Shown: positions 25,751-33,698, numbered from the stretch's first letter. The stretch: 64,000 nt of DNA from Solirubrobacter sp963798325 (GCA_963798325.1 CAWCSS010000001.1:1550001-1614000); one strand, 5' to 3'. Made by a program: numbers and translations. The notes: generated by a model not told the origin, from the letters alone.

Positions 25751-26359
25751 ATGCCCAACACTGCACCAACCTCATCTACTAACGGCCATCGACCCGCGGG
25801 CGAAACGTCGGAAGCTCGGATCGCCAAGGCGCTCGCGCATCCACTTCGTGCTCGCATTCTCCAACGACTCGGCGAGCGTGTCGCCAGTCCAGGGGACCTG
25901 GCCGTCGAGCTCGACGCACCTCTCGGCGTCGTCTCCTACCACGTACGCATGCTGCGCGACTACGACTGTGTAGAGCTCGTACGCACGGAGCCGCGCCGCG
26001 GCGCGCTCCAGCACTTCTACAAGGCCACCGCGCGGCCGAACCTCGACGATGCGCAGTGGCGGACGCTGCCGGCGCAGCTGCGTCGCGAGCTGGCCGGCGA
26101 GACGATCGGCGAGCTGGTGTCCGACCTCGCCTCCGCCGCCGACGCGGGCACGCTCGACGATCCCGAGATCGTGCTCACGCGCACGCCGCTGGAGCTTGAC
26201 GAGAAGGCGTTCAAGAAGCTCAACAAGCTGCTGGCCAAGACCACCGAGCAGGCGCTGGCGATCGCCGCCGAGAGTGCCGCGCGGGGCGACGGCGCGTCAG
26301 AGGGAGCGATCGCGACCGAGCTCGCCGTCTTCCACTTCAAACGCGCTCAGGGCGCGTAG
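25751..26359 (+). CDS. ArsR-like winged-helix regulator, paralogue 1
   Basis: 202 residues from ATG 25751 (MPNTAPTSSTNGHRPAGETS). The DNA-binding domain is ARIAKALAHPLRARILQRLG with GERVASPGDLAVELDAPLGV and VSYHVRMLRDYDCVELVRTE, an ArsR-type helix-turn-helix with wing. There are no Cys metal ligands in the recognition helix. The C-terminal half (TPLELDEKAFKKLNKLLAKT) is helical and probably dimerises. It is about 80 percent similar by eye to the next gene, a tandem duplicate. Confidence 0.85.
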   Translation: MPNTAPTSSTNGHRPAGETSEARIAKALAHPLRARILQRLGERVASPGDLAVELDAPLGVVSYHVRMLRDYDCVELVRTEPRRGALQHFYKATARPNLDDAQWRTLPAQLRRELAGETIGELVSDLASAADAGTLDDPEIVLTRTPLELDEKAFKKLNKLLAKTTEQALAIAAESAARGDGASEGAIATELAVFHFKRAQGA

Positions 26360-26409
26360 TGCGTTCAGGGGAGCCCTCGGCCCTACCCCGATCATCAACC
26401 CGGTGTGCC

Positions 26410-26476
26410 AGCTTGACCAGAAGTTGACGAAGCATCCAGGGTTTCTTGATGAAGCACAACTAGCTTGAACGTTGAC
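26410..26476 (+). promoter_or_regulatory. Direct repeats upstream of ArsR-like paralogue 2
   Basis: The pair AGCTTGA...GTTGAC occurs twice, at 26410-26428 (AGCTTGACC, then GTTGAC) and 26462-26476 (AGCTTGAAC, then GTTGAC), the second just before the ATG at 26478. It may be a promoter element or a two-site operator. Different from the dyad in front of paralogue 1. Confidence 0.35.
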
Positions 26477-26477
26477 T

Positions 26478-27062
26478 ATGCCCAAGTCCGCTCCCACTAT
26501 CTCGAACACTGCCCGGCCGTCGGGGGAAACCTCCGAGGCCCGCATCGCCAAGGCCCTCGCCCATCCGCTCCGCGCGCGCATTCTCCAGCGCCTCGGTGAG
26601 CGTGTGGCCTCTCCCGGTGATCTCGCCGTGGAACTCAACGCGCCGCTCGGCGTGGTCTCCTATCACGTGCGGATGCTGCGCGACTACGAGTGCGTCGAGC
26701 TCGTCCGGACCGAGCCGGTCCGTGGCGCGCTGCAGCACTTCTACCGCGCGACCGCTCGCCCGACGCTGGACGAGGCGCAGTGGCGCAAGCTGCCCTCGAG
26801 CCTGCGCAAGGAGCTCTCCGGCGCCGCGATCCAGGAGCTGGTGACCGACCTCGCCGCATCGGCGGACGCGAACCTGCTCGACGACGCGGACGTCATGATC
26901 ACGCGCACGCCGCTGGAACTGGACGAGCGCGCGTTCAAGAAGCTCAACAAGTTGCTCGCCAAGACCCATGAACAGGCTCTGGCGATCGCCGCTGAGTCGG
27001 CGCAGCGCGGCGGGGACGTCTTCCCGACCGAGCTGGCGCTGATGCACTTCAAGCGCGCTTAG
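26478..27062 (+). CDS. ArsR-like winged-helix regulator, paralogue 2
   Basis: 194 residues from ATG 26478 (MPKSAPTISNTARPSGETSE). The DNA-binding region is almost identical to the upstream gene (ALAHPLRARILQRLGERVAS, PLGVVSYHVRMLRDYECVEL), as is TPLELDERAFKKLNKLLAKT. Divergence is concentrated in the N-terminal 15 residues and the last 60. The conserved DNA-binding helix suggests both bind similar sites. It is convergent with the membrane protein gene, overlapping it by 4 bases. Confidence 0.85.
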   Translation: MPKSAPTISNTARPSGETSEARIAKALAHPLRARILQRLGERVASPGDLAVELNAPLGVVSYHVRMLRDYECVELVRTEPVRGALQHFYRATARPTLDEAQWRKLPSSLRKELSGAAIQELVTDLAASADANLLDDADVMITRTPLELDERAFKKLNKLLAKTHEQALAIAAESAQRGGDVFPTELALMHFKRA

Positions 27063-28045
27063 CTCGTCTTCGCCGGCGTGCTGCCGGCACCCTGGATGCG
27101 TTCCTCGGTGCCGGCCAGCACACCGCGCGCCCAGCGCTCGCTGAACCCGGCGACGATCGCCAGCGCGATCACGAAGTGCGTCCCGGCCACCCCGTCCGGG
27201 ATCTTCAGCGGCACCAGGCCGCTCTCCAGCAGCACGTAGACGACCAGGCCCGAGAGCCCGCCGAGCAGCGGCCGCAGCGCTCCCGCCGCCACCAGCGGCC
27301 CGAGGCCGGACTCCGCGTTGGCGAACAGCGTGTGCAGGCGCAGGTTGCCCGAGGTCATGCCGTACAGGACGCTCAGCACGGCACCCACGCCGCCGGCGAT
27401 CAGGCTGGCGAGGAACATCGGCGACTCGCCGTGGATCTCGGGCAGCGTCTCCAGCCCGAGCGCCAGCAGCACGCCGACCACGGCGATCACGCCCAGCCCG
27501 CCGGTCACGCCCGCCAGGTAGCGCAGCTGCGCGCGGCGCTGGCTGGCCCGTGCGAAGTAGCGCTCGGCGCGTGAGCAGGCGGTCTCGAGGTACGCGATCC
27601 GCGAGCACTCCGCCTGCTTGAGCGCGGCGGCGCGGTCGAGCTCCTTGAAGATGCCGGCGATCACGCCGTAGGTCATGTGGATCAGCAGCGAACGGTCGCG
27701 CCCGTTCTCGAAGGTCAGCTGGACCTGCCGGTAGAGCGAGTACGCGCGAAACAGCAGTTCCTCGATGCTCTGCTCCATCTTCACCTCCGGCGCGCAGGCG
27801 AACTCGAGCCGCTCGCGGCCGTCCTCTTCGACCAACGCGACCGCGACCGCCACCCACGAGCCGTAGTAGCGCTCGATCACGTCGTGCTGGGTCTCGAACG
27901 CGCGCGTCAGCAGCGCGGTCTGCTCGTTGCGCGGGCCCTTTCCGACGCCGAGCGCGTCCTCCAGCGTGACCCGGCGGGTGAAGCGCCCGGACGCCGATTC
28001 CGAGAGGGCGGGGTGCGTGGGGAGTGATTGGAGGCGGCTGGTCAT
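27059..28045 (-). CDS. Membrane protein of unknown function
   Basis: 328 residues from ATG 28045 (MTSRLQSLPTHPALSESASG). The first 165 residues are soluble and charged, including ERYYGSWVAVAVALVEEDGR and IEELLFRAYSLYRQVQLTFE. Four hydrophobic segments follow: LAGVTGGLGVIAVVGVLLAL, MFLASLIAGGVGAVLSVLYG, LGPLVAAGALRPLLGGLSGL and THFVIALAIVAGFSERWARG. Proteins of this layout occur near regulators in actinobacteria without known function. Possible role in sensing or as an inner-membrane scaffold; not assigned. Confidence 0.75.
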   Translation of the reverse strand: MTSRLQSLPTHPALSESASGRFTRRVTLEDALGVGKGPRNEQTALLTRAFETQHDVIERYYGSWVAVAVALVEEDGRERLEFACAPEVKMEQSIEELLFRAYSLYRQVQLTFENGRDRSLLIHMTYGVIAGIFKELDRAAALKQAECSRIAYLETACSRAERYFARASQRRAQLRYLAGVTGGLGVIAVVGVLLALGLETLPEIHGESPMFLASLIAGGVGAVLSVLYGMTSGNLRLHTLFANAESGLGPLVAAGALRPLLGGLSGLVVYVLLESGLVPLKIPDGVAGTHFVIALAIVAGFSERWARGVLAGTEERIQGAGSTPAKTS

Positions 28046-28107
28046 CTGCACCTAGCAGATTTCCGCACCACCAACACTCGCGCTATCACCCCTCAGGGAG
28101 AGCGGCC

Positions 28108-28836
28108 TCACCCCTTGCGCCACACCGAGACGTGCTTCTCGCTTTCGCCGGTGAACGGTGTCCGGTCCCAGTCGCTCCACCGGTGCTCGAGGCGCATGCC
28201 GGCCAGCCGCGCCATCAGGTCCAGCTCAGCGGGCCACGTGTAGCGAAACGGCACCGAGCTCTTCTCGTAGTGCCCGTCCCGGAGCTCGAAGTGGTGAGAG
28301 ATCAGGCCCTGGTGGGCGACGTCGTACTCATCGAAGCCGAAGTGCTCTTCGCTGAGGTCAAACGGCCTGGCGATCTCCCCGGGCGGGAGCCGCTGGAGCA
28401 GTGGGACCTCGGTCTCGATCACGAACCGGCCGTGTGGCCGCAGGTGGCGCGCCGCGTTGGCGAAACAGTCGACCTGCGCGTCTTGGGTCGTCAGGTTCCC
28501 GATCGTGTTGAACACCAGGTAGGCGAGCGAGAACGTGCCCTCGGCCGTCGCGGTCGACATGTCCCCGATGGTCACGGGAACGTCCTCGCCGCCGGGCTTG
28601 CGGCGCAGTTGCTCGACCATCGCGTTGGACAGCTCGATCCCGGCGACGGGCGTGCCGTTGCTGGCCAGGGGCAGAGCGATCCGTCCGGTCCCGATCGCGA
28701 GCTCGAGTGCGTGTCCGCCGTCCGCCAGTTCGTGCAGCACGGCGACCACCGGGTCGATCGCCGCCGGCTCGAACATGCTTGCCGACGTCTCGTCGTAGCG
28801 CGCGGCCACGGCCGCGTCGAAGTGCCCGTCCGTCAT
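28108..28836 (-). CDS. Class I SAM-dependent methyltransferase
   Basis: 242 residues from ATG 28836 (MTDGHFDAAVAARYDETSAS); an in-frame GTG lies 18 bases upstream. Motif I is HALELAIGTGRIALPLASNG, with the acidic residue following in VAGIELSNAMVEQL and motif III-like LAYLVFNTIGNLTTQDAQVD. The layout matches small-molecule methyltransferases of the Methyltransf_25 type. It is divergent from the SDR gene with 20 bases between starts. Substrate unknown. Confidence 0.83.
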   Translation of the reverse strand: MTDGHFDAAVAARYDETSASMFEPAAIDPVVAVLHELADGGHALELAIGTGRIALPLASNGTPVAGIELSNAMVEQLRRKPGGEDVPVTIGDMSTATAEGTFSLAYLVFNTIGNLTTQDAQVDCFANAARHLRPHGRFVIETEVPLLQRLPPGEIARPFDLSEEHFGFDEYDVAHQGLISHHFELRDGHYEKSSVPFRYTWPAELDLMARLAGMRLEHRWSDWDRTPFTGESEKHVSVWRKG

Positions 28837-28856
28837 CGGATGAGATGCTTGCACGC

Positions 28857-29639
28857 ATGAAGCTCGAAGGCAGGATCGCGATCGTCACCGGGGCCGCGGG
28901 CGGCATGGGCGGCGGCATCACCCGGCGGTTCGTGCGCGACGGCGCGACCGTCGTCTGTCTCGACCAGGCCGACCCGTCGGCGCGTGTCGACGAGCTCAAC
29001 GCGCTGCGCGCGGGAAGCGCCTCGGGCGTGGTCGCCGACGTGCGCTCGCTCGGCGCGTTGGAGCGCGTCGTCGATGAGGTCGTCGCCGAGCACGGCCGGC
29101 TCGACGTGATGGTCAACAACGCCGGCATCGAGCAGCCCCTGCTTCAGGTCGTCGAGACGACCGAGGAGGTGTACCGCGAGGTCATGGACACGAACCTGTG
29201 GGGCGTGATCGCGGGCTGTCGCGCGGCCGGCCGGGTGATGCGCGACCAGGGCTCCGGCGCTGTCGTGAACACCGCCTCGCAGCTGGGCAAGGTCGCGTTC
29301 GAGACCTGGGGCGTCTACTCCGCCTCCAAGGCCGGCGTGATCGCCATCACCCAGACGATGGCCCGCGAGCTCGCCCGCAACGGCGTGCGCGTCAACGCCG
29401 TCTGCCCGGGCACCTTCGACACGCCGCTGGCCGAGCGCGCGTTCACCTTGTACGCCGAGCGCGAAGGCGTGTCCTACGACGAGATGATCGCGTCCTACGG
29501 GCGCGACCAGATCGGCCTCGGCCGCCTCGGCACGCCTGACGAGATGGGTGCGCTCTGCGCCTTCCTGGCGAGCGACGACGCGTCCTTCATCACCGGCGCC
29601 GCGATCAACCTGACCGGCGGCGAGCAGTGGTTCTTCTAA
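28857..29639 (+). CDS. Short-chain dehydrogenase/reductase (SDR)
   Basis: 260 residues. The dinucleotide-binding motif is IVTGAAGGMGGGITRRFVRD, followed by DVMVNNAGIEQPLLQVVETT (NNAG), the catalytic Ser in GAVVNTASQLGKV, and YSASKAGVIAITQTMARELA (YxxxK). VCPGTFDTPLAERAF follows the active site. An acidic residue at the end of strand 2 (VVCLDQADP) favours NAD over NADP. The C-terminus ITGAAINLTGGEQWFF is a normal SDR end. Substrate not predictable; divergent from the methyltransferase. Confidence 0.9.
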   Translation: MKLEGRIAIVTGAAGGMGGGITRRFVRDGATVVCLDQADPSARVDELNALRAGSASGVVADVRSLGALERVVDEVVAEHGRLDVMVNNAGIEQPLLQVVETTEEVYREVMDTNLWGVIAGCRAAGRVMRDQGSGAVVNTASQLGKVAFETWGVYSASKAGVIAITQTMARELARNGVRVNAVCPGTFDTPLAERAFTLYAEREGVSYDEMIASYGRDQIGLGRLGTPDEMGALCAFLASDDASFITGAAINLTGGEQWFF

Positions 29640-29941
29640 GCCGCGTCGCGCGCGGCGGTCATCGCCTGCACGAACCGCGTCAGTGACTCCACCTGCTCCT
29701 GCGGCACCTTGACCTTGATCGAGTTGTGCTCGAACCCGAGCGGCGCGAACCGGAACGCCGTCCGCCCCTTTCGGTCCGGCCCCTCGACGTAGACCGCCAG
29801 CCGGGAGACGTGGATCCGCCGCGACTCCCACGTCACCGCCGAGTGGAAGTAGTCGAGCACCCGCCCGTTGAGCACCAGCAGGTGCTCCTCGAACTCGAAC
29901 TCGAGGCTGCCGGGTTGCTCATAGCGCCGAAGGCCGTCCAC
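29636..29941 (-). CDS. Small conserved-looking hypothetical protein
   Basis: 101 residues from a GTG at 29941 (MDGLRRYEQPGSLEFEFEEH). It is rich in beta-strand patterns (EHLLVLNGRVLDYFHSAVTW, ESRRIHVSRLAVYVEGPDRK, GRTAFRFAPLGFEHNSIKVK) and ends in a helix (PQEQVESLTRFVQAMTAARD), reminiscent of a small PH-like or single-domain fold. No named family is recognised. It is convergent with the SDR gene (4-base overlap) and its start faces the long leader region of the hoxX-like gene. Confidence 0.65.
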   Translation of the reverse strand: MDGLRRYEQPGSLEFEFEEHLLVLNGRVLDYFHSAVTWESRRIHVSRLAVYVEGPDRKGRTAFRFAPLGFEHNSIKVKVPQEQVESLTRFVQAMTAARDAA

Positions 29942-29985
29942 GCGAAGTGAAGTATCACGCTCGCGCTCACGCCCGTCGTGTGGGT

Positions 29986-30099
29986 ATGGCGCTCACCCCC
30001 ATCAACACGGTCGGGACCACCGCATCGATCACCGTCCGCTGCGCGACCGGCCCGTGGTTCATCTCCCGCATCGGCTACCTGCCGATCCGCACCGTCTGA
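29986..30099 (+). CDS. Possible 37-residue small protein or leader peptide
   Basis: ATG GCG opens MALTPINTVGTTASITVRCA and TGPWFISRIGYLPIRTV before a TGA. All but one of the codons end in G or C, a strong coding signature in this genome that the other frames do not show over this stretch. The peptide is mostly hydrophobic with one Cys and one Trp. It lies 14 bases before the first hairpin module of the leader. It could be a regulatory leader peptide or an independent microprotein. No ribosome-binding site stands out. Confidence 0.4.
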   Translation: MALTPINTVGTTASITVRCATGPWFISRIGYLPIRTV

Positions 30100-30113
30100 C
30101 GACGAAGGACTAA

Positions 30114-30230
30114 GGACCGCCGCGCTGGTCAGGCGCGGCGGCCGCAGTCGTGCTCAGGGCCGGCGGGCGTCGGAGAGGAGGGAACACGGACGTCCCGTGA
30201 GCCTGAGCGGTGGCGAGGGGGTCAACCTCG
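30114..30230 (+). repeat. Leader module copy A
   Basis: Stem 1: CCGCCGCGC (30117-30125), loop TGGTCAG, complement 30133-30141. Conserved linker GGGCCGGCGGGCGTCGG begins at 30157. Stem 2: CGAGG (30214-30218), loop GGGTCAA, complement 30226-30230. The first 28 bases are identical to copy B. Confidence 0.65.
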
Positions 30231-30338
30231 TCTGTCCATGTCCACATGGTGGCCGCCGACCTTGAAGGTTCCTTGTGGGTTTCCTGCGTGTTTCCTTAAG
30301 ACCGGGGAGGAAGCTGTCGCCTCCCCGACAATGGAGGA

Positions 30339-30444
30339 GGGCCGCCGCGCTGGTCAGGCGCGGCGGCCGGGGAACTGAAGGGCCGGCGGGTGTCGGGGAG
30401 GAGAGAGGGACTGCCCGGGAGCCTTGGTCGAGGTGGTCAGCCTC
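30339..30444 (+). repeat. Leader module copy B
   Basis: Stem 1: GGCCGCCGCGC (30340-30350), loop TGGTCAG, complement 30358-30368. Conserved linker GGGCCGGCGGGTGTCGG begins at 30380. Stem 2: GAGG (30430-30433), loop TGGTCAG, complement 30441-30444. It is collinear with copy A; spacing between the conserved parts differs by only a few bases. Confidence 0.65.
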
Positions 30445-30562
30445 TGTGAGACGAATACTGCGCTACCGGGGGCCCCGCTCACATCGACCAGAGGGGTGAA
30501 CCTGCTCACCCCTCCGACGAGCACAGCGACACACCCGTATCACGGTCGGGCTCTCGGCCGTC

Positions 30563-32248
30563 ATGAGCAGCGTGACCGACTCCGCTCTCGCACTCGCCCC
30601 GCTCGCGACGCCCGCCGACGCGCGCGGGTTGCGCATCCTGTTCATCGCGTCCGCGCACAACAGCCTCAGCCAGCGGGTGCTGGTGGCGCTGACCGAGCTC
30701 GGCCACCGCGTCGAGGTCGAGGTCGTGGGCTCGCCGGCGGCGATCGAGCGCGCCGTCGCGCGCCACCGGCCGGAGCTGGTGGTCTGCCCGATGCTCAAGA
30801 CGATGATCCCGCCGAGCGTGTGGCGCAATCACCGCTGCCTGGTCGTGCACCCCGGCCCGAAGGGCGACCGCGGCCCGTCGTCGCTGGACTGGGCGATCGA
30901 ACTCCAGGCGCCGACGTGGGGCGTGACCGTGCTGGAGGCCAACGCCGAGCCAGACGGCGGCGACGTGTGGGCCACGCGCACGTTCCGCACGCGTGAAGCC
31001 GGCAAGACGAGCCTGTACCGGCACGAGGTCCGGCGCGCCGCGACGGAGGCCGTGCTCGAGGCGGTGACGAAGGTCGCGGCGGGTGAGACCGGCGGCGAGC
31101 CGCTCGACTACGACGACCCGTCGACGACGGGCCGGGAGCGCCCGCTGCTGCGCCAGCGCCAGCGGGCGATCGACTGGAGCCGCCACACGACGGCCACGAT
31201 CATCCGCCGCATCCGCGCGGCGGAGGGGCACCCCGGCGTGCTCGACGGTGAGTTCCACCTGTTCGGTGCGCACCGCGAGTACCGGCTGCGGGGCGCGCCC
31301 GGCCAGATCATCGCCCAGCGCGACGGCGCGATCTGCCGCGCGACGGTCGACGGGGCGGTGTGGATCAGCCACCTCAAGCGCGTCGGCCACTTCAAGCTCC
31401 CCGCGACAGAGGCGCTGCGGCTCGCGGGCCACACGCTCACCGCCCCCACCCAGGGCGACGGCTTCCGCGAGATCACCTACGAGGAACGCGCGGGCGTCGG
31501 CTACCTGCACTTCGACTTCTACAACGGCGCGATGAGCACCGGCCAGTGCCGGCGGCTGCTCGTCGCCTACCGCGAGGCGCGTGATCGCGGCACGCGCGCG
31601 ATCGTGCTGATGGGCGGCCGCGACTTCTTCTCCAACGGCATCCATCTGAACGTGATCGAGGCCGCCGCGGACCCGCGCGCGGAGTCCTGGCGGAACCTGA
31701 TCGCGATGAACAACCTCGTCAAGGAGATCATCGAGACCGACGACCGGCTGGTCATCTCCGCGCTGACGGGCGACGCGGCCGCGGGCGGGGTGGCGCTCGC
31801 GCTCGCCGCCGACCACGTGCTCGCCCGCGAGGACGTCGTGCTCAACCCCCACTACCAGCACATGGGCGGCCTGTACGGCTCGGAGTACTGGACCTACCTG
31901 CTCACCCGGCGCGTCGGCGAGGAGCGGGCGCGGCAGCTGACGAGTGCCCCGTTCACCCCGGTCGGGGCACAGCGCGCGGTCCAACTCGGCCTGCTCGACG
32001 CCGCCGTCGGCCGGACGGCGCGAGCGTTCCACGCGGAGGTCCGCCGCGTCGCCGACTCGCTCGCCCACGGCCCGCACGCGAACGACCGCCGGCTGGCCAA
32101 GCGCCGCGCCCGCATCTGGGACGAGGCCCGCAAGCCGCTCGCCGCCTACCGCGAGGAGGAACTCGCCCGCTGCCACGACTGCTTCTTCGCCGGCGACACC
32201 TACCACGAGGCCCGTCGCCGGTTTGTCTACAAGGTCCCGATCGATTAG
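30563..32248 (+). CDS. hoxX: HoxX-like protein (formyltransferase/enoyl-CoA hydratase fusion)
   Basis: 561 residues from ATG 30563. The N-terminal half is formyltransferase-like: LRILFIASAHNSLSQRVLVA, VVHPGPKGDRGPSSLDWAIE and PTWGVTVLEANAEPDGGDVW match the HoxX/formyl-THF hydrolase signature. The C-terminal half is crotonase-like: GYLHFDFYNGAMSTGQCRRL, IVLMGGRDFFSNGIHLNVIE, DAAAGGVALALAADHVLARE and NPHYQHMGGLYGSEYWTYLL. HoxX converts N10-formyl-tetrahydrofolate through a formyl-CoA intermediate into CO for the [NiFe]-hydrogenase active site under oxic conditions. No hydrogenase structural or hyp genes are in the window, so it is either distant from them or repurposed. It follows a long structured leader. 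Confidence 0.85.
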   Translation: MSSVTDSALALAPLATPADARGLRILFIASAHNSLSQRVLVALTELGHRVEVEVVGSPAAIERAVARHRPELVVCPMLKTMIPPSVWRNHRCLVVHPGPKGDRGPSSLDWAIELQAPTWGVTVLEANAEPDGGDVWATRTFRTREAGKTSLYRHEVRRAATEAVLEAVTKVAAGETGGEPLDYDDPSTTGRERPLLRQRQRAIDWSRHTTATIIRRIRAAEGHPGVLDGEFHLFGAHREYRLRGAPGQIIAQRDGAICRATVDGAVWISHLKRVGHFKLPATEALRLAGHTLTAPTQGDGFREITYEERAGVGYLHFDFYNGAMSTGQCRRLLVAYREARDRGTRAIVLMGGRDFFSNGIHLNVIEAAADPRAESWRNLIAMNNLVKEIIETDDRLVISALTGDAAAGGVALALAADHVLAREDVVLNPHYQHMGGLYGSEYWTYLLTRRVGEERARQLTSAPFTPVGAQRAVQLGLLDAAVGRTARAFHAEVRRVADSLAHGPHANDRRLAKRRARIWDEARKPLAAYREEELARCHDCFFAGDTYHEARRRFVYKVPID

Positions 32249-32261
32249 GTTAGCTTGAGCG

Positions 32262-32495
32262 GTGCCCGATCAATACGAGCAGTACAAGGACATGTCGTCC
32301 ACGCCGTACTGGGACGTCATCGTCGGCCTGTTGTCGATCTGCGGGCTCGTCGGCGGCGGCCTGGGCGCGATCTACGCGATCGGCTACTTCTCGGTCGGCA
32401 AGTCCGCCCAGGCGTGGCCGCTCACGGCCACCTTGATCGTCCTCATCGCCGCCAACATCGCGGCACGAGCCGGCCGCGCGAGGGCCCGTCGCTAG
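32262..32495 (+). CDS. Small membrane protein
   Basis: 77 residues from a GTG 13 bases after the hoxX stop (MPDQYEQYKDMSSTPYWDVI). Two hydrophobic segments are visible: VIVGLLSICGLVGGGLGAIY and AWPLTATLIVLIAANIAARA, with a basic tail. Probably an inner-membrane protein. Close spacing suggests the same transcript as hoxX. It overlaps the convergent acyl-CoA dehydrogenase gene by 4 bases. No family recognised. Confidence 0.6.
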   Translation: MPDQYEQYKDMSSTPYWDVIVGLLSICGLVGGGLGAIYAIGYFSVGKSAQAWPLTATLIVLIAANIAARAGRARARR

Positions 32496-33682
32496 AGCTT
32501 GTTGCGCGCGATCAGCTTGCGGCCGATGACCATCCGCTGGATCTCGCTCGTGCCCTCGCCGATCAGCAGCAGCGGCGCGTCGCGGTAGAGCCGTTCGATC
32601 TCGTATTCCTTGGAGTAGCCGTAGCCGCCGTGGATGCGGAAGGAGTCCTCGACGACCTCCTTGCCCGTCTCTGACGCGAACAGCTTCGCCATCCCCGCCT
32701 CGACGTCGCTGCGTTCCCCGGCGTCCTTCAACGTGGCCGCCTTGAGCATCAACAGCCGCGCGGCCTCGACCTTGGTCGCCATGTCGGCCAGCTTGAACTG
32801 GATCGCCTGGTGCTCGGCGATCGGCTTGCCGAACGCGCGCCGCTCCTGCGCGTACCTCAAGGCGAGCTCCAGCGCCCGCTGCGCGATCCCGACACCGCGC
32901 GCCGCGACGTTCACCCGGCCCACTTCCAGCGCATCCATCATCTGCCCGAAGCCCTTGCCCAGCCCGGCCTCCTCGCCGCCGAGGATCATGTCGCCGGCGA
33001 TCCGGTAGCCGTCGAAGACCAGCTCGGTCGACTCGACGCCCTTGTAGCCCATCTTCTTGATCTTGGGCGGCACGATCAGCCCCGGGTTCTCCGAAGCGCC
33101 CGGCTCCTTCTCGGCGATGAAGCACGTCAGCCCGCGGTGCGGCGGGGAGGCGTCGCGGTCGGTGCGGACCAGCACGAAGACCAGGCCCGAGCGCAGCCCG
33201 TTGGTCACCCACATCTTCGACCCGTTGATCTCCCACTCGTCATCGACGCGCGTGGCGGCGGTCTTGATCGCCGCCACGTCGGAGCCCAGCTCCGGCTCGC
33301 TCATGCTGAACGCCGCCCGGATCTCCCCGGTCGCCATCCGCGGCAACCACGCCGACTGCTGCTCGGGCGTGCCGAACTTCATCAGCAGATACGAGCCGAT
33401 GAAGTGCGTGTTCACGATCCCCGAGATCGAGATCCAGCCACGCGAGAGCTCCTCGACGATCATCGCGTAGGTCGTCAGATCCAGCCCCATCCCGCCGTGC
33501 TCCTCGGGGATGGTCACGCCGAAGAGCCCGAGCTCCTTCATCTGCTCCACGATCGGCTCGGGGAACTCGTCGGCGGCGTCGTAATGCTCCGCCTGCGGGA
33601 TGATCTGCTCGTCGACGAACTGGCGGATCATCTCGATGATCGCCTTCTGTTCGTCCGTCTTCTCGAAGAACCCAACGGCCAT
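32492..33682 (-). CDS. Acyl-CoA dehydrogenase
   Basis: 396 residues. FAD/substrate motifs are clear: AAFSMSEPELGSDVAAIKTA, EINGSKMWVTNGLRSGLVFV, and the C-terminal helix bundle with YAQERRAFGKPIAEHQAIQF. The catalytic Glu lies in LLLIGEGTSEIQRMVIGRKL, and FRIHGGYGYSKEYEIERLYR is the standard last part. It oxidises acyl-CoA thioesters to enoyl-CoA; chain length is not readable. It is divergent from an acyl-CoA synthetase gene with a 16-base gap, which suggests joint use in degradation of a carboxylic acid. Confidence 0.93.
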   Translation of the reverse strand: MAVGFFEKTDEQKAIIEMIRQFVDEQIIPQAEHYDAADEFPEPIVEQMKELGLFGVTIPEEHGGMGLDLTTYAMIVEELSRGWISISGIVNTHFIGSYLLMKFGTPEQQSAWLPRMATGEIRAAFSMSEPELGSDVAAIKTAATRVDDEWEINGSKMWVTNGLRSGLVFVLVRTDRDASPPHRGLTCFIAEKEPGASENPGLIVPPKIKKMGYKGVESTELVFDGYRIAGDMILGGEEAGLGKGFGQMMDALEVGRVNVAARGVGIAQRALELALRYAQERRAFGKPIAEHQAIQFKLADMATKVEAARLLMLKAATLKDAGERSDVEAGMAKLFASETGKEVVEDSFRIHGGYGYSKEYEIERLYRDAPLLLIGEGTSEIQRMVIGRKLIARNKL

Positions 33683-33698
33683 CGGGCGATCCTATCCC

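Larger units (their letters stand above)
30100..30562 (+). promoter_or_regulatory. Long structured leader upstream of the hoxX-like gene
   Basis: A 463-base stretch without a credible gene. It contains two copies of a roughly 115-base module (30114-30230 and 30339-30444), a hairpin between them (CGGGGAGG at 30303-30310, complement at 30320-30327), a short palindrome CCATGTCCACATGG (30236-30249) and a last hairpin GAGGGGTGA (30491-30499) pairing with 30506-30514, 49 bases before the ATG. Each module has a first stem with loop TGGTCAG, a conserved GGGCCGGCGGG(C/T)GTCGG segment, and a second stem whose loop again contains GGTCA. The arrangement looks like a cis-acting RNA. I could not match it to a known riboswitch class. 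Confidence 0.5.

Noticed and set aside
29978..30499. Two further 74-95 codon plus-strand frames in the hoxX leader
   Set aside because: They run through the hairpin stems, have poor third-position GC and no shared protein similarity between the module copies.
30100..30562. Cobalamin, glycine, ZTP or c-di-AMP riboswitch in the hoxX leader
   Set aside because: I looked for their conserved core strings and did not find them; only loose similarity to GGGAA...CGG of the cobalamin class.
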